DNA of 64,000 nt from NCBI GenBank assembly GCA_964017195.1, contig OZ024888.1, positions 16,173,701 to 16,237,700 of the forward strand. The letters run 5' to 3'. The DNA is from Siderastrea radians (taxonomy: Eukaryota > Cnidaria > Anthozoa > Scleractinia > Rhizangiidae). Shown here in pieces: positions 21,195 through 32,700 of the stretch; the first letter of the stretch is position 1, and every line of letters starts with the position of its first letter. The translations under genes and the position numbers were made by a program. Below the pieces are notes generated by a model. The model was not told the origin of the DNA and did no database searches. It saw only the letters and a list, made by a program, of their open reading frames with translations.

Positions 21195-22433
21195 TTATAT
21201 TTTTTCCAGAGTTTTAAAGCTCAGGACAGCTGTTGTATTCATGCTATTCTTTTGAATTCCGCCATTCATAATTCCGAGTTCGACTTCACCAACTTTTCTT
21301 AGCGAAACTCCCTTTCTGATCGCACGGCTAAAATTCGTCATATTCATAGACTCATTTATCGGTCTCTTCGGAAAAATATAAATCTTTCTCCTATTCAAAG
21401 TGTTTTGACCAAGAGTACGTCGCGGAAAATTGGCCCAATTATAGAAACTCGGAGATTTCCTAGCAATGTCTTTGATACCTCTGCGAACTGTCGTGTTGAA
21501 AACTGCAAATAAAACGGGGTTAATAGCGCAGTTACAGTGCGCCATAAACAAACGCCAGAAACGAAAGCTACAAGGCACTTTGCTAAAGGCGAGCTGTGCT
21601 AAAAAGTACGTTATCCAACAGACAAGAAATACCAAAGTGATAATTAGCATCATTTTGATGACGTTGCGGGTAGCCTTTCCCCTGGCTCTGTTCAATCGCA
21701 TAGCTGTGATCATGCTTTCCTGAAGCGGGGCAGTTTTGCCCGTTTTAAGTATGGTCACTATGGTTGTATAAAAGCTGAATATCGCGAGCCAGGGAAGAGC
21801 ATAAAACGTTACCAGGAGAAACGTGTAGTAGATCTCTCGCGAGTTCTCGTTGTTGAACGCGTTGTTTAGACTTGAACCACAAACTTGCCTACCCTGGGAG
21901 ATTTTCGTCCGCAGGGCTATAAGATATGGTAGCCGGCCCACAACTGCCAAGGCCCACGTTAAGAAAATCGCGAACTTCGCAACTTTGGCGTTGAAAAGAT
22001 TTTTCATTGGAAAGACCACGGCACAGAATGTATCGAAACTCGATTCAAGAAGCGTTAGAACCGAAGCAAGGATCGCAACTCCGTGTAGAAACGGGACAAT
22101 CTTACACAAAGCATAACCCATATTGCCATCAACGAGCCAAACGGTACCAACCAAGAACATAGGGATCAATCTCGGCATGTACGTTGTTGTGATGACAAGA
22201 CTCGCCACGGCCATGTTCGCTACACTGTAATTGATAGTTTTGCGAGCCCTTCCATACTTGCGGAGGACAGCGATGATCAAAATGTTCCCAGCCAGTGATG
22301 CTAGTATTAGAACACTGTAAGCGATTATTCGTCCCAGTTTAACCGAGAAAGGATCATTGACATAACAAAGTGCTGTGAATACGCTTGCCTTATTTTCTCG
22401 GTTTATGGAAGTGTTCTTTGCAGTGAAGTTCAT
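21195..22433 (-). CDS. Class A (rhodopsin-like) GPCR, atypical motifs, copy 1
   Basis: 412 residues in one exon with seven membrane spans. N2 and N7 are N-glycosylation sequons before TM1. N50 is the TM1 Asn (1.50). C110 and C185 can form the TM3-ECL2 disulfide. Hallmarks are altered: the TM2 sodium-site Asp is Ser (S78, in MAVAS), DRY is D134-T135-F136 (the key Arg is Thr), TM6 has CWIT instead of CWxP, and TM7 has NPVLF instead of NPxxY. These changes suggest unusual G-protein coupling or constitutive or silent signalling. The ligand cannot be inferred. Six bases before ATG is a strong splice acceptor (CTAAC branch site, pyrimidine tract, CAG), so a 5'-UTR intron is likely. The twin is at 57255-58487. 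Confidence 0.9.
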   Translation of the reverse strand: MNFTAKNTSINRENKASVFTALCYVNDPFSVKLGRIIAYSVLILASLAGNILIIAVLRKYGRARKTINYSVANMAVASLVITTTYMPRLIPMFLVGTVWLVDGNMGYALCKIVPFLHGVAILASVLTLLESSFDTFCAVVFPMKNLFNAKVAKFAIFLTWALAVVGRLPYLIALRTKISQGRQVCGSSLNNAFNNENSREIYYTFLLVTFYALPWLAIFSFYTTIVTILKTGKTAPLQESMITAMRLNRARGKATRNVIKMMLIITLVFLVCWITYFLAQLAFSKVPCSFRFWRLFMAHCNCAINPVLFAVFNTTVRRGIKDIARKSPSFYNWANFPRRTLGQNTLNRRKIYIFPKRPINESMNMTNFSRAIRKGVSLRKVGEVELGIMNGGIQKNSMNTTAVLSFKTLEKI

Positions 22434-22436
22434 TTT

Positions 22437-22467
22437 CTGTGAAAGAGGAAGAAGAAATCAACGTTAG
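22437..22467 (-). promoter_or_regulatory. Predicted 3' splice site in the GPCR 5' UTR, copy 1
   Basis: Minus strand: a CTAAC branch-like string (22467-22463), a CT-rich tract, then CAG ending at 22437, followed by AAA and the start codon. The same site is next to the copy 2 start codon. Confidence 0.55.
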
Positions 22468-23006
22468 ACAACCGAACTGAACAGGGTTTTAAAAAGGTTT
22501 TATCTCGACTTATCTACTTTAGAAAATCTCCTTGAAGCGCACAATGTTAACACCAGGAGGTTAAGTCAGCAAGGTTCTCGATCGTGAATCAATCTCTTGA
22601 AAGTGCATGTTGATCGTGAAATACGTCGAACAGGAACCTCAAATCAAACGTGCAGTAAATATTGATAAATTCGAAAAACTTCCTCTATCTTAGTTTTTGG
22701 TGTCAAACTGAAAAAACCAGATTGGTGTAAAATTAATAACTTTGTATTCCTGTGAAGCTGTATCTTTACGGGTAATTACTACGCACAAAAGATTGAAATC
22801 TTCCTCACTTGAATCGATGTTCTTGTTTCTTGGGGGTCTATTACTTACATTATCTCCCTCTGACAGATGTTCTGTCTAGAAGGCACTAATAAATTTAATT
22901 AATATGCCAGTTGTCCTCACTGTTTTTGTCTGCAGCTTATTTTTGTTTTCCGTTAAATCATTTGAGTGGACAACTAAAAAATCTATCTGCTGGATATTAT
23001 TTATTA
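22468..23006. other. GPCR upstream region, copy 1
   Basis: Probably 5'-UTR intron and flanking sequence. It is closely matched at 58522-59056. No exon or core promoter can be picked with confidence. Confidence 0.4.
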
Positions 23007-23752
23007 TTATTCAACAAATTGTCACTATGCCCATATATGGTAAGGAAGCCCTCAATATCTGTCATCCGTACATGACAGATCTCCTGCGATATACGTAAAT
23101 GACCATATTTGGAAGTGCACTGCAGATTTTCTTTCATTGCTTGTTTGGCGGCCATTTTGAAAAGCAAGGCAGTTTTAGCAGTGTTCTCCGGAAATTTTAA
23201 TTCCCTGGAAGAAACTTTCCACGATTAAATGCTCTCAAAAAGTCAACAAGTATTTGCTTCAGCTCACAAAGACATCCAGAGGTTGACTTGCAATTTTCAT
23301 AGTGAGAACTCAACCAAGAAAATGCTATTGCGAATGAAGCAGCACACTTGCTCACGGAAAGTTGTGAAGACTAAAGTTGAAAAGACTTTAATTCACAGGA
23401 AGGGGACCTATTCTCGGTAAGGTAGCAATATTTTTTTTACTTTGTCTTGTCATTTCCAAACATGAGTTTGTAAATAAGTCTTTTTAAGTGAACGGTAATA
23501 AACTTCGATTTCTTGAACTTCTGTTTTGATTTTTATTGAGCTTATGTGTTGCTAGCTTTTAGCGTTTTCATCATAGAGCCGTAGTTTTTCTCGTTCTGAA
23601 AATGGTAGTCGATGGGAAATTGTTGAATAATAAAACAATTATCCTGCTCAATCTTGCGGAATATCCCCTGATTTAGCCAACCCGGCCTACGGCCTCGTCG
23701 GCTAAGTATCAGGTGATATTCCGCGCGATTTCGCAGGATAATTGTTAAATAA
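23007..23752. mobile_element. 746-bp element with terminal hairpin (insert 1)
   Basis: Copy 2 has an uninterrupted site near 59056. The ends are imperfect inverted repeats (ttattcaacaa at left, ttgttaaataa at right). The right ~120 bp form a long hairpin: aacaattatcctgc ... ggaatatc ... gatattcc ... gcaggataattgtt. A second copy of the same length is at 28926-29671. No protein is encoded. The superfamily is unclear; a short T/A-rich target duplication is possible. Confidence 0.8.
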
Positions 23753-23961
23753 ATGGAACAAAAGATTTAACATGTTTGCGATTGAAATTGTTTCCTTTAT
23801 GGATGTACTGAGAATTTTCTTTTGTAGTGTTGAAAATTTATGATTGATTACTTTTTCTCATGGCCACCTGTCCAGACTAATTTGCTTTCTTATATTTTGA
23901 AGCCGAATACTGGATCTTTTAGTTGAGGACCATAAAAACGACATCTACTAAGAGTTACAGA

Positions 23962-24543
23962 CATTAAAGTTGATTTCCAGTCCGTACTGCACAAGCTCAG
24001 CCCCGAATTGTTTGTGAGCCTCACATGATGGAATGTTGTCTTCGCGACAATAAAAAAAAAAGATAATTTATGAAATAGAGTGCATGTTTGGAGCTGTACG
24101 AAAATATTTCCACATGGAGAAATAATTAGACTTTAATACTTCGTCATTTTCAGAAGAATCTTCCTGCAACACACCGTGTGTTCATCCACAGGCTTGCGGT
24201 TCCTCGTGCTCGATGGCAACTGGAAGTGCAGAACTGCTGGTCACTACTACACAGGCAGCCATTTCTTCCTGTTTCCCGTAAACAAAACCCAGTACATGTA
24301 CACACCGAGATATTATCTCGTCCTGGCTGCGCAGCCACCCCAAAGTCTTTTTCTTCAATTTCACCGAGAGTAAAGCTCACATCCATGATGGCGGGGGACA
24401 AACATTGTAATTTCACCTTATGTAAGACGTCACGAATTGGTACATTTCATAACGGTCGTACATGACGTAAGTAGTTTTCAAAACAAAAAACCAAAACAAA
24501 CCGTTAAGCCTGCGCAGTACGGACTGGAAAACAACTTTAAGGT
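23962..24543. mobile_element. ~580-bp TIR element, copy 1
   Basis: Left end cattaaagttgatttccag and right end ctggaaaacaactttaagg are terminal inverted repeats of ~37 bp that include tccagtccgtactgc. Present in both 33-kb copies (second at 59278-59858), so inserted before duplication. Short ORFs inside are overlapping on both strands and not conserved with any known protein. Confidence 0.7.
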
Positions 24544-25949
24544 TTACATTCCTCTTTTTTGGCTAATTTCTATTAAGCCGTAAATTGAAATTGCTAACTT
24601 GACCAGTTTAAATTATCAATTTTTTATCCCACGTTTAACAAAAAGAAACACGTGGCACCGAAACAATTTGCACTATTACTTGAAAAAGTGTCAAGCTAGC
24701 CAATTACCGTAACAAAATTCCAGACTCAAATATCTCGTTGGCGCTGGCGTTAAATTGCTTCGAAAGCTTAATGAAACCTCACTAAAAGCCATGATTGCAA
24801 AAGCATAATATCTTAAAAGCATAATGTCATAATATCTTTCTTTCGGCCATCGGACGTATCATTGACAAGATCTAGTTTTTTTCATGGGGAATGTGGTATG
24901 TTTTTATTCATTTTGTTTTGTACGCAACTCAGCTTTTAAGGAAACTACTTCCACCAATTTTCCAATTTTGCACGATTTTCGAGAACTGTAAAGCCTGTGA
25001 AACTAGTAAAAGGCGTTTAATTAAATGGATCGTTTTTTGTCAATGGAGACATTTGTCGCGGGGAGATCTTAACCTGCCATATGCATGTAAATAAATACAG
25101 CGCATTTTTTTTGGTTTCCGGCACGTTGATTCATGCTATACCGCGCCTATAGCCGCCCCTAACGTCCTCCTGCAAGGGAAATTTTTAACAGGCGACACCG
25201 AAAATTCAAAAGTTCTGTTTTAGCCCCCAGAACTTTTTAAATATTTTTTCGTTAAAACCCATAACGTGGGTACTCTGTGGTATTTTCGCTCGAGTAAGAA
25301 ATGCCACCGTACAGTCACGTGCAGCAACTTATCAATTGCAAACAACCTGATTTGGAATCTCCTTGCCCTAAGCTTCCAAACGGTATATGTCTGCAAAATT
25401 CCCCAAAGGGGGGGGGGGGAGGGTTTCACTCGCTGGTCCAGTGACTATAATTAAGGGTACAATAGCCCTATTAACAGCGGCAGAGCCGGCACCGAAGGGT
25501 CAATTGTGTCCCATTGTGGTTTCTGATGGGGTCATTCTGCCTCAGCTGCCACCAAAATAGCTCCAAAGTGGGCTGTATCAGCTCCAGGGGCCTCAGGGCT
25601 GATTTGGCATATTGGGGCTGAAACAGATCCTTTGAATTTACAGTGTATGCCAGCTATCAAAAAACTCCCTTTAAGAAAAGTCAGAAGGGACATGCATTAA
25701 CATTAACGGAAACCTTCAAAACATGGTTCACTCTTAGCAAAAATTGCTACCGTAGCATCTCTGTTAATCGAAAACCCGATAAGAATAAGTGGAAGCCTGA
25801 GGAAAAAAAATTACACGTCCCTGTGCTTTATGATTATTTCTTTAATCCCGTTTAGTTTGACGTCGATTTCTTCACTGATGAAAACTTGGTTTAAACTAAG
25901 ATACTTCAGTAGGAGCTAAAACAGCGGAGATAAAACATATAGACAACTC
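24544..25949. other. Shared non-coding stretch with poly-G run
   Basis: Matches ~59859-61553 except for a ~300-bp block only in copy 2 (60130-60431). A G homopolymer lies near 25408. I see no gene. Confidence 0.5.
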
Positions 25950-27408
25950 ATGATGTTGCACAAACTCAATCAATATCGCGTCTCATTTTGCATTAACCAC
26001 TGTACAATATTATTAATAATACTGGCGATAAACATAGATTACCTCATAGAACGTCGACCAAAGTGCGGCGTACGGAGTTTTTTTCAGTCACGAGTTCTGA
26101 AACTTCGTAAAAAGAAAAGGCGAGGCTTTGCGAATTTTATCTTTGCTCTGTACAGTGCAATACAGAAGCAGCAAAATTCAAGAATCCAAAATACGAAAGC
26201 ACGTGCACTCAAATGGCTTTCGAAAAAAAAAAAAAAAAACGGTCTCCGGCAATTGCTTAAAAGAGAGCATGGCGAAACAACGCTCACGAATTAAACAATA
26301 TCCTTCCTGATTCAAAATATCTAGAAAAATCGGAAGAATTCACGGGCAGTAAAATTTACTTACACAAATGTGATGAGTATAATCTCTTTTGCTCACTAAT
26401 CACTGTCTGAATCAATCGCAAAATGCCTGCGTTTCGAGCTCCTTCACTGGTGAAAACATATAAACACAATACTGTACAATATTGTCAATAATACAGGCGA
26501 TAAATATAGACTACTTCATAGAAAGTGCCACGTACGGAATTTTATTCGCGAGTTGTGAAACTTCGGAGAGTGAAAGATCGAGGCCTTGCGAGTGAGTGAG
26601 TGAGGGAATTTTTGTTCTGCCCGTGTATACAGACGCAGCAAAATTTGAGAATCCAAAGTACATTGTGAAAAAACCGGTCTCCGGGAACTGCTTGAAAGTG
26701 AGCCTGTATAATCAACGGTCACGTATTTTAAAAATAATAACCTTCCCGATTCAGAATGTCTAGAAATATCGAAAGAAATCATAGGCAGTAAAATTTACTT
26801 ACAAAAATGTAATGAGTAGAACCCCTTTTGCTCACTTATCACTGTCTGAGTCAATCACACAATGCCGGCGTTTCTAACTGTGCAGAGACAAGTTTTTTCC
26901 CTTCAAAAACTCTTGAGTAAAGATTCGTCACTACTCAGGTTTTGCTCAAGGTGTTTCTTCTTTGCTTGCCCTTTTATAAAGTCCTCTAAGGAGACAGAAA
27001 GTGAGCCAAAGCTTGCGTGTGGAGTGAGACAAAGCTTGCTTGTGGACTCTCTCGGCTACGTCTCGGGAGTCCACAACATTTTGACGGCTAGATGACGAAA
27101 ACGTGGGAAGTAAGAGGCCATACCACGGAAAATTTTTCTCACGCAATTCGAGTCTGCAATAAATCGATCACGAGCATTCGCGACAAGCAGTCATGACGCG
27201 AGCTGTTCTATGGACTATTAATTCCAACGGCTCTCGACCAATCAGGAAACGAGAAATTGATAGCCATGCATTTACAATCAAAACGAACGAAGTCCAGAAA
27301 CACATATTTGTGAGAGCGGAGCATTAGAAGGTGAAAAAAAAATGAAATAAACGTAATGCAAGATAAGCTCATTTCGTGGCATAGTTTTGTCTTTGTTCCA
27401 TGTTCATT
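25950..27408. repeat. Partial units of the ~1.75-kb tandem repeat
   Basis: The sequence matches parts of the units at 29729-33235. The marker tgtacaatattgtcaata occurs near 26474 and a variant near 26005, showing two overlapping partial units. A GAGT microsatellite lies near 26590. The corresponding sequence in copy 2 begins at 61554. Confidence 0.7.
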
Positions 27409-27600
27409 AACAATTGGTTCATGCTTAGCGTGCGTACATCGAGTTATGGATGCACGCGGGAAGTTTGGAGAGCACGAGAGAAGCGTAAGAGTTGCTCGAG
27501 GCGCAGCCGAGAGCAACTCTAGCTTCTTCAGTGCTCTCCAAACTTCCCAAGTGCATCCATAACTCGATGTACGTACAGTTAAAAGCATGAACCAATTGTT
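27409..27600. repeat. 192-bp fold-back element
   Basis: Left end aacaattggttcatgctt and right end aagcatgaaccaattgtt are exact complements. Inner arms (tcgagttatggatgcac ... gtgcatccataactcga) continue the stem. It opens the 2.3-kb block that copy 2 lacks. A half copy of its arm recurs near 28676. Confidence 0.8.
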
Positions 27601-28925
27601 TTATAACATAACCAGTGGAAATGCCTAAATAGTAGTTTTTCGCAAGGTGCCGCAGATCTATTTCGCTTCCGTTGAAACCGTAAATTATAAGCAATACGAA
27701 TCAGTGCGCAGTTGATTCAAAACTCAGTCACTGGTTACCATAAAAATCAAGAAAGAACGAGAAAAAAAAAAACGAGAAAGAGAAAAAAAGGAACAATAAT
27801 CGATCACATGACTGAAAGAAAAAGGCGCCAAAACCTTGCGAAGTGTTGCCGCGTAGTTGCAGCGTTTCTTTGTAAAGCTGAATGAATCAATGAAATTGCT
27901 CCAAAGTGAACGTACGAGAATAATTTTTTGAAGAAGTCTTCCAATTATCGCTCTAAGATGTGGTATAAGATTGATGTTTCCTGAAAAAAACTGTTGTAGT
28001 CATCCTCCAAAGCGGATTGAAGCTGTATGATTTCAGCATTGTAGCCGCGAGTCTGAGTTGAAACGAGCAGAAAACAAAGTGGAGGCCGCGGACGGAATGT
28101 GGTTTAACAACAATGAATCAAACAACTGGGAAAGCGATCATTCGACTTATTTTGGATTACGTTTTATTTTGTTTGAACATTTGGAGCTGCTTGAACACAG
28201 AGCTACATTGACTGCAGGTAAAACGATGTTATTTTGTGTAGTATATAGCCGGAAAAAATTCGTCCTTTCTGGTTGTCAGTGCTTATTTAGCTTGATTTTG
28301 GTAGGGAATCACCGAAAGCATGTGACACATTATTAAACGGTTCGCTTCAATTTTACTGTGTTTATTTTGTGTCATGTCTTGATATTTTGGTTTTTAAAGT
28401 TTTGCGTATAAAACCTACCCTATGTGAACATTCGTTCAGAGAAGACGGTGAGTGAAATCGTAAACACAACGCCTAAGACTAATTAAGTTCGAGTTTCTTC
28501 AGTTTTTCAACAAAGTTCCTTGCTCGTCCTAAGAAGTCAAACACTCTGCAACAATTTCGCTGTTGTAATCTCTCTCTAGTTTAACTCTCAGTGCTGTAAG
28601 GTGACTTTTCTTGGCCATTTACTCGCCTAGTTGCTCGCGAAGAAGACACTTTTGGTCGCTGCAGGCAGAAAATACCAAGTGCATCCATAACTCAACTGCA
28701 TGCTTCGTTTTCGTTGGTCTTGCTCTTGCTTGTTGGCTGCTTTCTATGCTGGCTAAAAGGTCAATGCCAAGAGAAAAATTTGGAAGTTCCTCGCTAGTTT
28801 CTTCCATTGACTATCGGAAAGTTCAGCAACAGGAACTCGCCGCTAAACTCGACGGGAACTTTGCAGCAAAATGCAACTGCACACGACATGTTATATACGC
28901 ACGGCCGTGCGTATATAGAGATTTA
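27601..28925. other. Copy 1-specific insertion, unassigned part
   Basis: Lies within the block 27409-29728 that is missing at ~63115 in copy 2. It includes short open frames (for example 28058-28336 and 28611-28994 on the plus strand) with no recognised domain. A perfect 26-bp palindrome is at 28892-28917, just before the second 746-bp element. Confidence 0.5.
28892..28917. repeat. Perfect 26-bp palindrome
   Basis: The sequence centres on cgcacggccgtgcg with tatata on each side and is its own reverse complement over 26 bp. It ends nine bases before the 746-bp element. Confidence 0.9.
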
Positions 28926-29671
28926 TTATTCAACAAATTGTCACTATGCCCATATATGGTAAGGAAGCTCTCAATATCTGTCATCCGTACATGACAGATA
29001 TCCTGCGATATACGTAAATGACCATATTTGGAAGTGCACTGCAGATTTTCTTTCATTGCTTGTTTGGAGGCCATTTTGAAAAGCGAGGCAGTTTTAGCAG
29101 TGTTCTCCGGAAATTTCAACTCCCGGAAGAAACTTTCCACGATTAAATGCTCTCAAAAAGTCAACAAGTATTTGCTTCAGCCCACAAAGATATCCAGAGG
29201 TTGACTTGGAATTTTCATAGTGAGAACTCAACCAAGAAAATGCTTTTGTGAACGAAGCAGCAGACTTGCTCACGGAAAGTTGTAAAGACTAAAGTTGAAA
29301 AGATTTTAATTCACAGGAAGAGGACTTATTCTCGGTAAGGTAGCAGAATTTTTTTTCCTTTGTCTTGTCATTTCCAAACATGAGTTTGTAAATAAGTCTT
29401 TTTAAGTGAACGGCAGTAAACTTCGATTTCTTGAAGTTCTGTTTTGATTTTTATTTAAGCTTTATGTGTTGCTAGCTTTTAGCGTTTTTATCATAGAGCC
29501 GTAGTCTTTCTCGTTCTGAAAATGGGAGTCGTTGGGAATTTGTTGAATAATAAAACAATTATCCTGCTCAATCTTGCGGAATATCCCCTGATTTAGCCAA
29601 CTCGGCCTACGGCCTCGTCGGCTAAGTATCAGGAGATATTCCGCGCGATTTCGCAGGATAATTGTTAAATA
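28926..29671. mobile_element. 746-bp element with terminal hairpin (insert 2)
   Basis: Same length and orientation as 23007-23752, with a modest number of substitutions. The terminal hairpin is retained. It lies within the copy 1-specific block. Confidence 0.8.
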
Positions 29672-29728
29672 CACCATGATGGTTCAATAGGAATTCGGTA
29701 GGACCAGCGCGCGAGCTATGTTATAACT

Positions 29729-32700
29729 AAGATTAATCTTGGAAGACTGAAAACACTCTCGCCGGTCCTAGGACGAAATTATCGCTCAGAAACATTTTGC
29801 TGTTATCCGAAATAAGGAACCTATGGTTCGTATAAGGATTTTTCAACTCGGAAATAAATGTTCTTTCTATACTGAAGACTGAACCAATTCCCGAGGGTCG
29901 GGGGAGGGGGACGGAGGTGTTGGTTCGGTTACGTGAAAAAGTTTCTGTCGTGGTGTCTCGCTGGCGCCCAGGAAACCCTATCTCATCTCGGACCAAAAAT
30001 TTCTTTAATTTGCTATCCCATCTAAGGGTAGAGTTACATTTTGCACCACATTTTAGACTGATGTTTTTGCACATTCCATAAAGGTCTAGCTAGATTAGGA
30101 AGAAGAGATGCAAAACAGAGTATACTTTAGTATACTTCAAAGGAGCTAAAACAGCGGAGATACAACATAAAAACACACTTGATGCTGCATAAGCTCAATC
30201 AATATTGCGTCTCATTTGTTATTAGCTACTGTACAATATTGTCAATAATACCGGCGATAAATATAGATTTCTTCATAGAAAGTGCTGTACGGAGTTTTAT
30301 TTGCACGTTGTGAAACTTCGGAAAAGGAAAGAGCAACTGAAGGCTTTGCGAGTGAGTGAGTGAGTGAGTGAGTTTTTGCTGTGTGCAGTGCATACAGATG
30401 TAGCAAAAATTCAAGAATCCAAATTACAATGTGAAAAAAAAACGGTCTCCGGGAACTCCTTGAAAGAGTGCCTGTATAACCAACGCTCATGTATTAAATA
30501 GTAACCTTCCCGATTCAAAATATCTAGAAATATCGGAAGAGAGCACAGACAGTAAACTTTACTTACACAAATGTGATGAGTAGAAACCCTTTTGCTCAAT
30601 AATCACTGTCTGAGTCAATCACGCAATGTCAGCGTTTCTAAACTGTGTAGAGACAAGTTTCCCTCTAAAAAACTCTTGAATAAAGCGTCGTCTATACTCA
30701 GGTTTTGCTCAAGGTGTTTCCTCTTTGCTTGCCCTTTTATAAAGTCCTCTAAAAGAACAAAAAGTGAGACAAAGCTTTTAGCGATATTTTCAAAACACAA
30801 ACTCCCGCCTTGAGCCAGACTTGCAGTTGTTTCCTGAACCGCCTCGAAAGCCATTTTGGTACTTGTGCTTTGACTGGCTGGCTCGCTCCACTCGAGATGC
30901 TGATTGGTTATATTTTCTCATGTGAAAAAGCTATAAAGCTTTTTTCAAATTTCATCCAGTTTTTCGTGGTATGACCTCTTATTTCCCACAATTTTCGTCA
31001 TTTAGCCGTCAAAATAAGTTGTGGACTTCCTTGGCTACGCCTCGGGAATCCTTAACATTTCGACGGCTGCATCACGAAAGTAAGAGGGAAGTAGGAGTCC
31101 ATAACATGAAGAACTGGAGGAAATTTGCTTTTACCACGGAAAAATTTTTTTCACGCCGCGCGAGTCTACAATAAATCGATCACAATTTAACATTCGTGAC
31201 GCGAGCAGAGGTATGGACTCTCACCTCCAACGGCTCTCGACCAGTCAGAAACGAGAAATTGATAACATGTGGTAAAAACAGAATTCTATTTCTAACCCTT
31301 TATCACATGAAATTCTCGTTATATATATAATAAAACTACGGTAGCCATGCATATACAATCAAAACGAACGAAGCCCAGAAAGTTCCGAGAGCGGAGCATC
31401 GGAAGGTGAAAAAAAGAAATTAAATGTAGTGCAAGATGAGCACTTTTCGTGGCATAGTTTTGTCTTTGTTTCATGTTCACTAAGATTAATCTTGGAAGAC
31501 TGAAAACACTCTCGCCGGTCCCAGGACGAAATTATCGCTCAGAAACATATTACAGTTATCCGGAAAAAGGAGATCTATGGTTCGTATTAGGAGTTTTCAA
31601 GCCGGAAATAAATGTTCTTTCTATACTTAAGACAGAACTTATTCCCAAGGGCCGGGGAAGGGGAGTGTTGGTTCTCAGTGTTACATGAAAAAGTTTCTGT
31701 GGTGGTGTCTCGCTGGCCCCCAGGAAACCCTACTTCATCTCAGACCTAAAAATTGCTTTAATTTGATACCCCATCTAAAGCTGAAGAGTTACATTTTGTA
31801 CCACATTTCAGACTGATGTTTTTGCACATTCTATAACTGCCTAGCTATATTATTAAGAAGAGATACAAAACAGGATATACTTCAATATACTTCAAATGAG
31901 CTAAAAAGGCGGAGATATAACTTATAAACACACTTGATGTTGCATAAACTCAATCAATATCGCGTCTCATTTGCCATTAGCTACTGAACAATATTGTCAA
32001 TAATACAGACGATAAATAGAGACTACTTCATAGAAAATGCTACTACGGAGTCTTATTCACGAGTTGTGAAACTTCGGAAAAGGAAGAGCAAGGCTTTGTG
32101 AGTGAGTGAGTTTTTGCTCTGTACAGTGTACACAGATGTTGTAAGAATTCAAAAATCCAAATTACAATGTGAAAAAAAACGGTCTCCGTGAACTGCTTGA
32201 AAGAGTGCCTGTGTAAATAACGCTCACGTATTAAATAATATCCTTCCCGATTCAAAATATCCAGAAATATCAGAAGAAATCACAGGAAGTAAAATTTGCT
32301 GACAAAAATGTGATGAGTAGAACCCTTTTTGCTCCCTGATCACTGTCTGAGTCAATCACACAATGCAGAAGTTTCTAACTGTGCAGAGACAAGTTTTTTT
32401 CCTCTCAAAAACTCTTGAGTCAAGAGTCGTCTCTATTCAGGTTTTGCTTAAGGTGTTTTTTCTTTGCCTGCCCTTCTATAAACTCCTCTAAAGGGACAGA
32501 AAGTGAGACAAAACCTTTAGCCGTATTTTCAAAACACAAACTCCCGCCGCGAGCCAGACTCGCCGCTGTTTCCTAAACCGCCTCGAAAGCCATTTTGGTA
32601 CTTGTACTCTGATTGGCTGGCTGGCTCCACTCGAGATGCTGATTGGTTATATTTTCTCATGTAAAAAAAGCTATATGGCTTGTTTTCAAATCTCCTCCAG

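Noticed and set aside
21466..22116. Plus-strand ORFs of 85 and 88 codons over the GPCR gene
   Set aside because: They are antisense shadows of a clearly coding minus-strand frame.
24150..24465. Several overlapping 60-95-codon frames on both strands, repeated at 59459-59780
   Set aside because: They lie inside a TIR element present in both copies, have no domain, and overlap each other on both strands.
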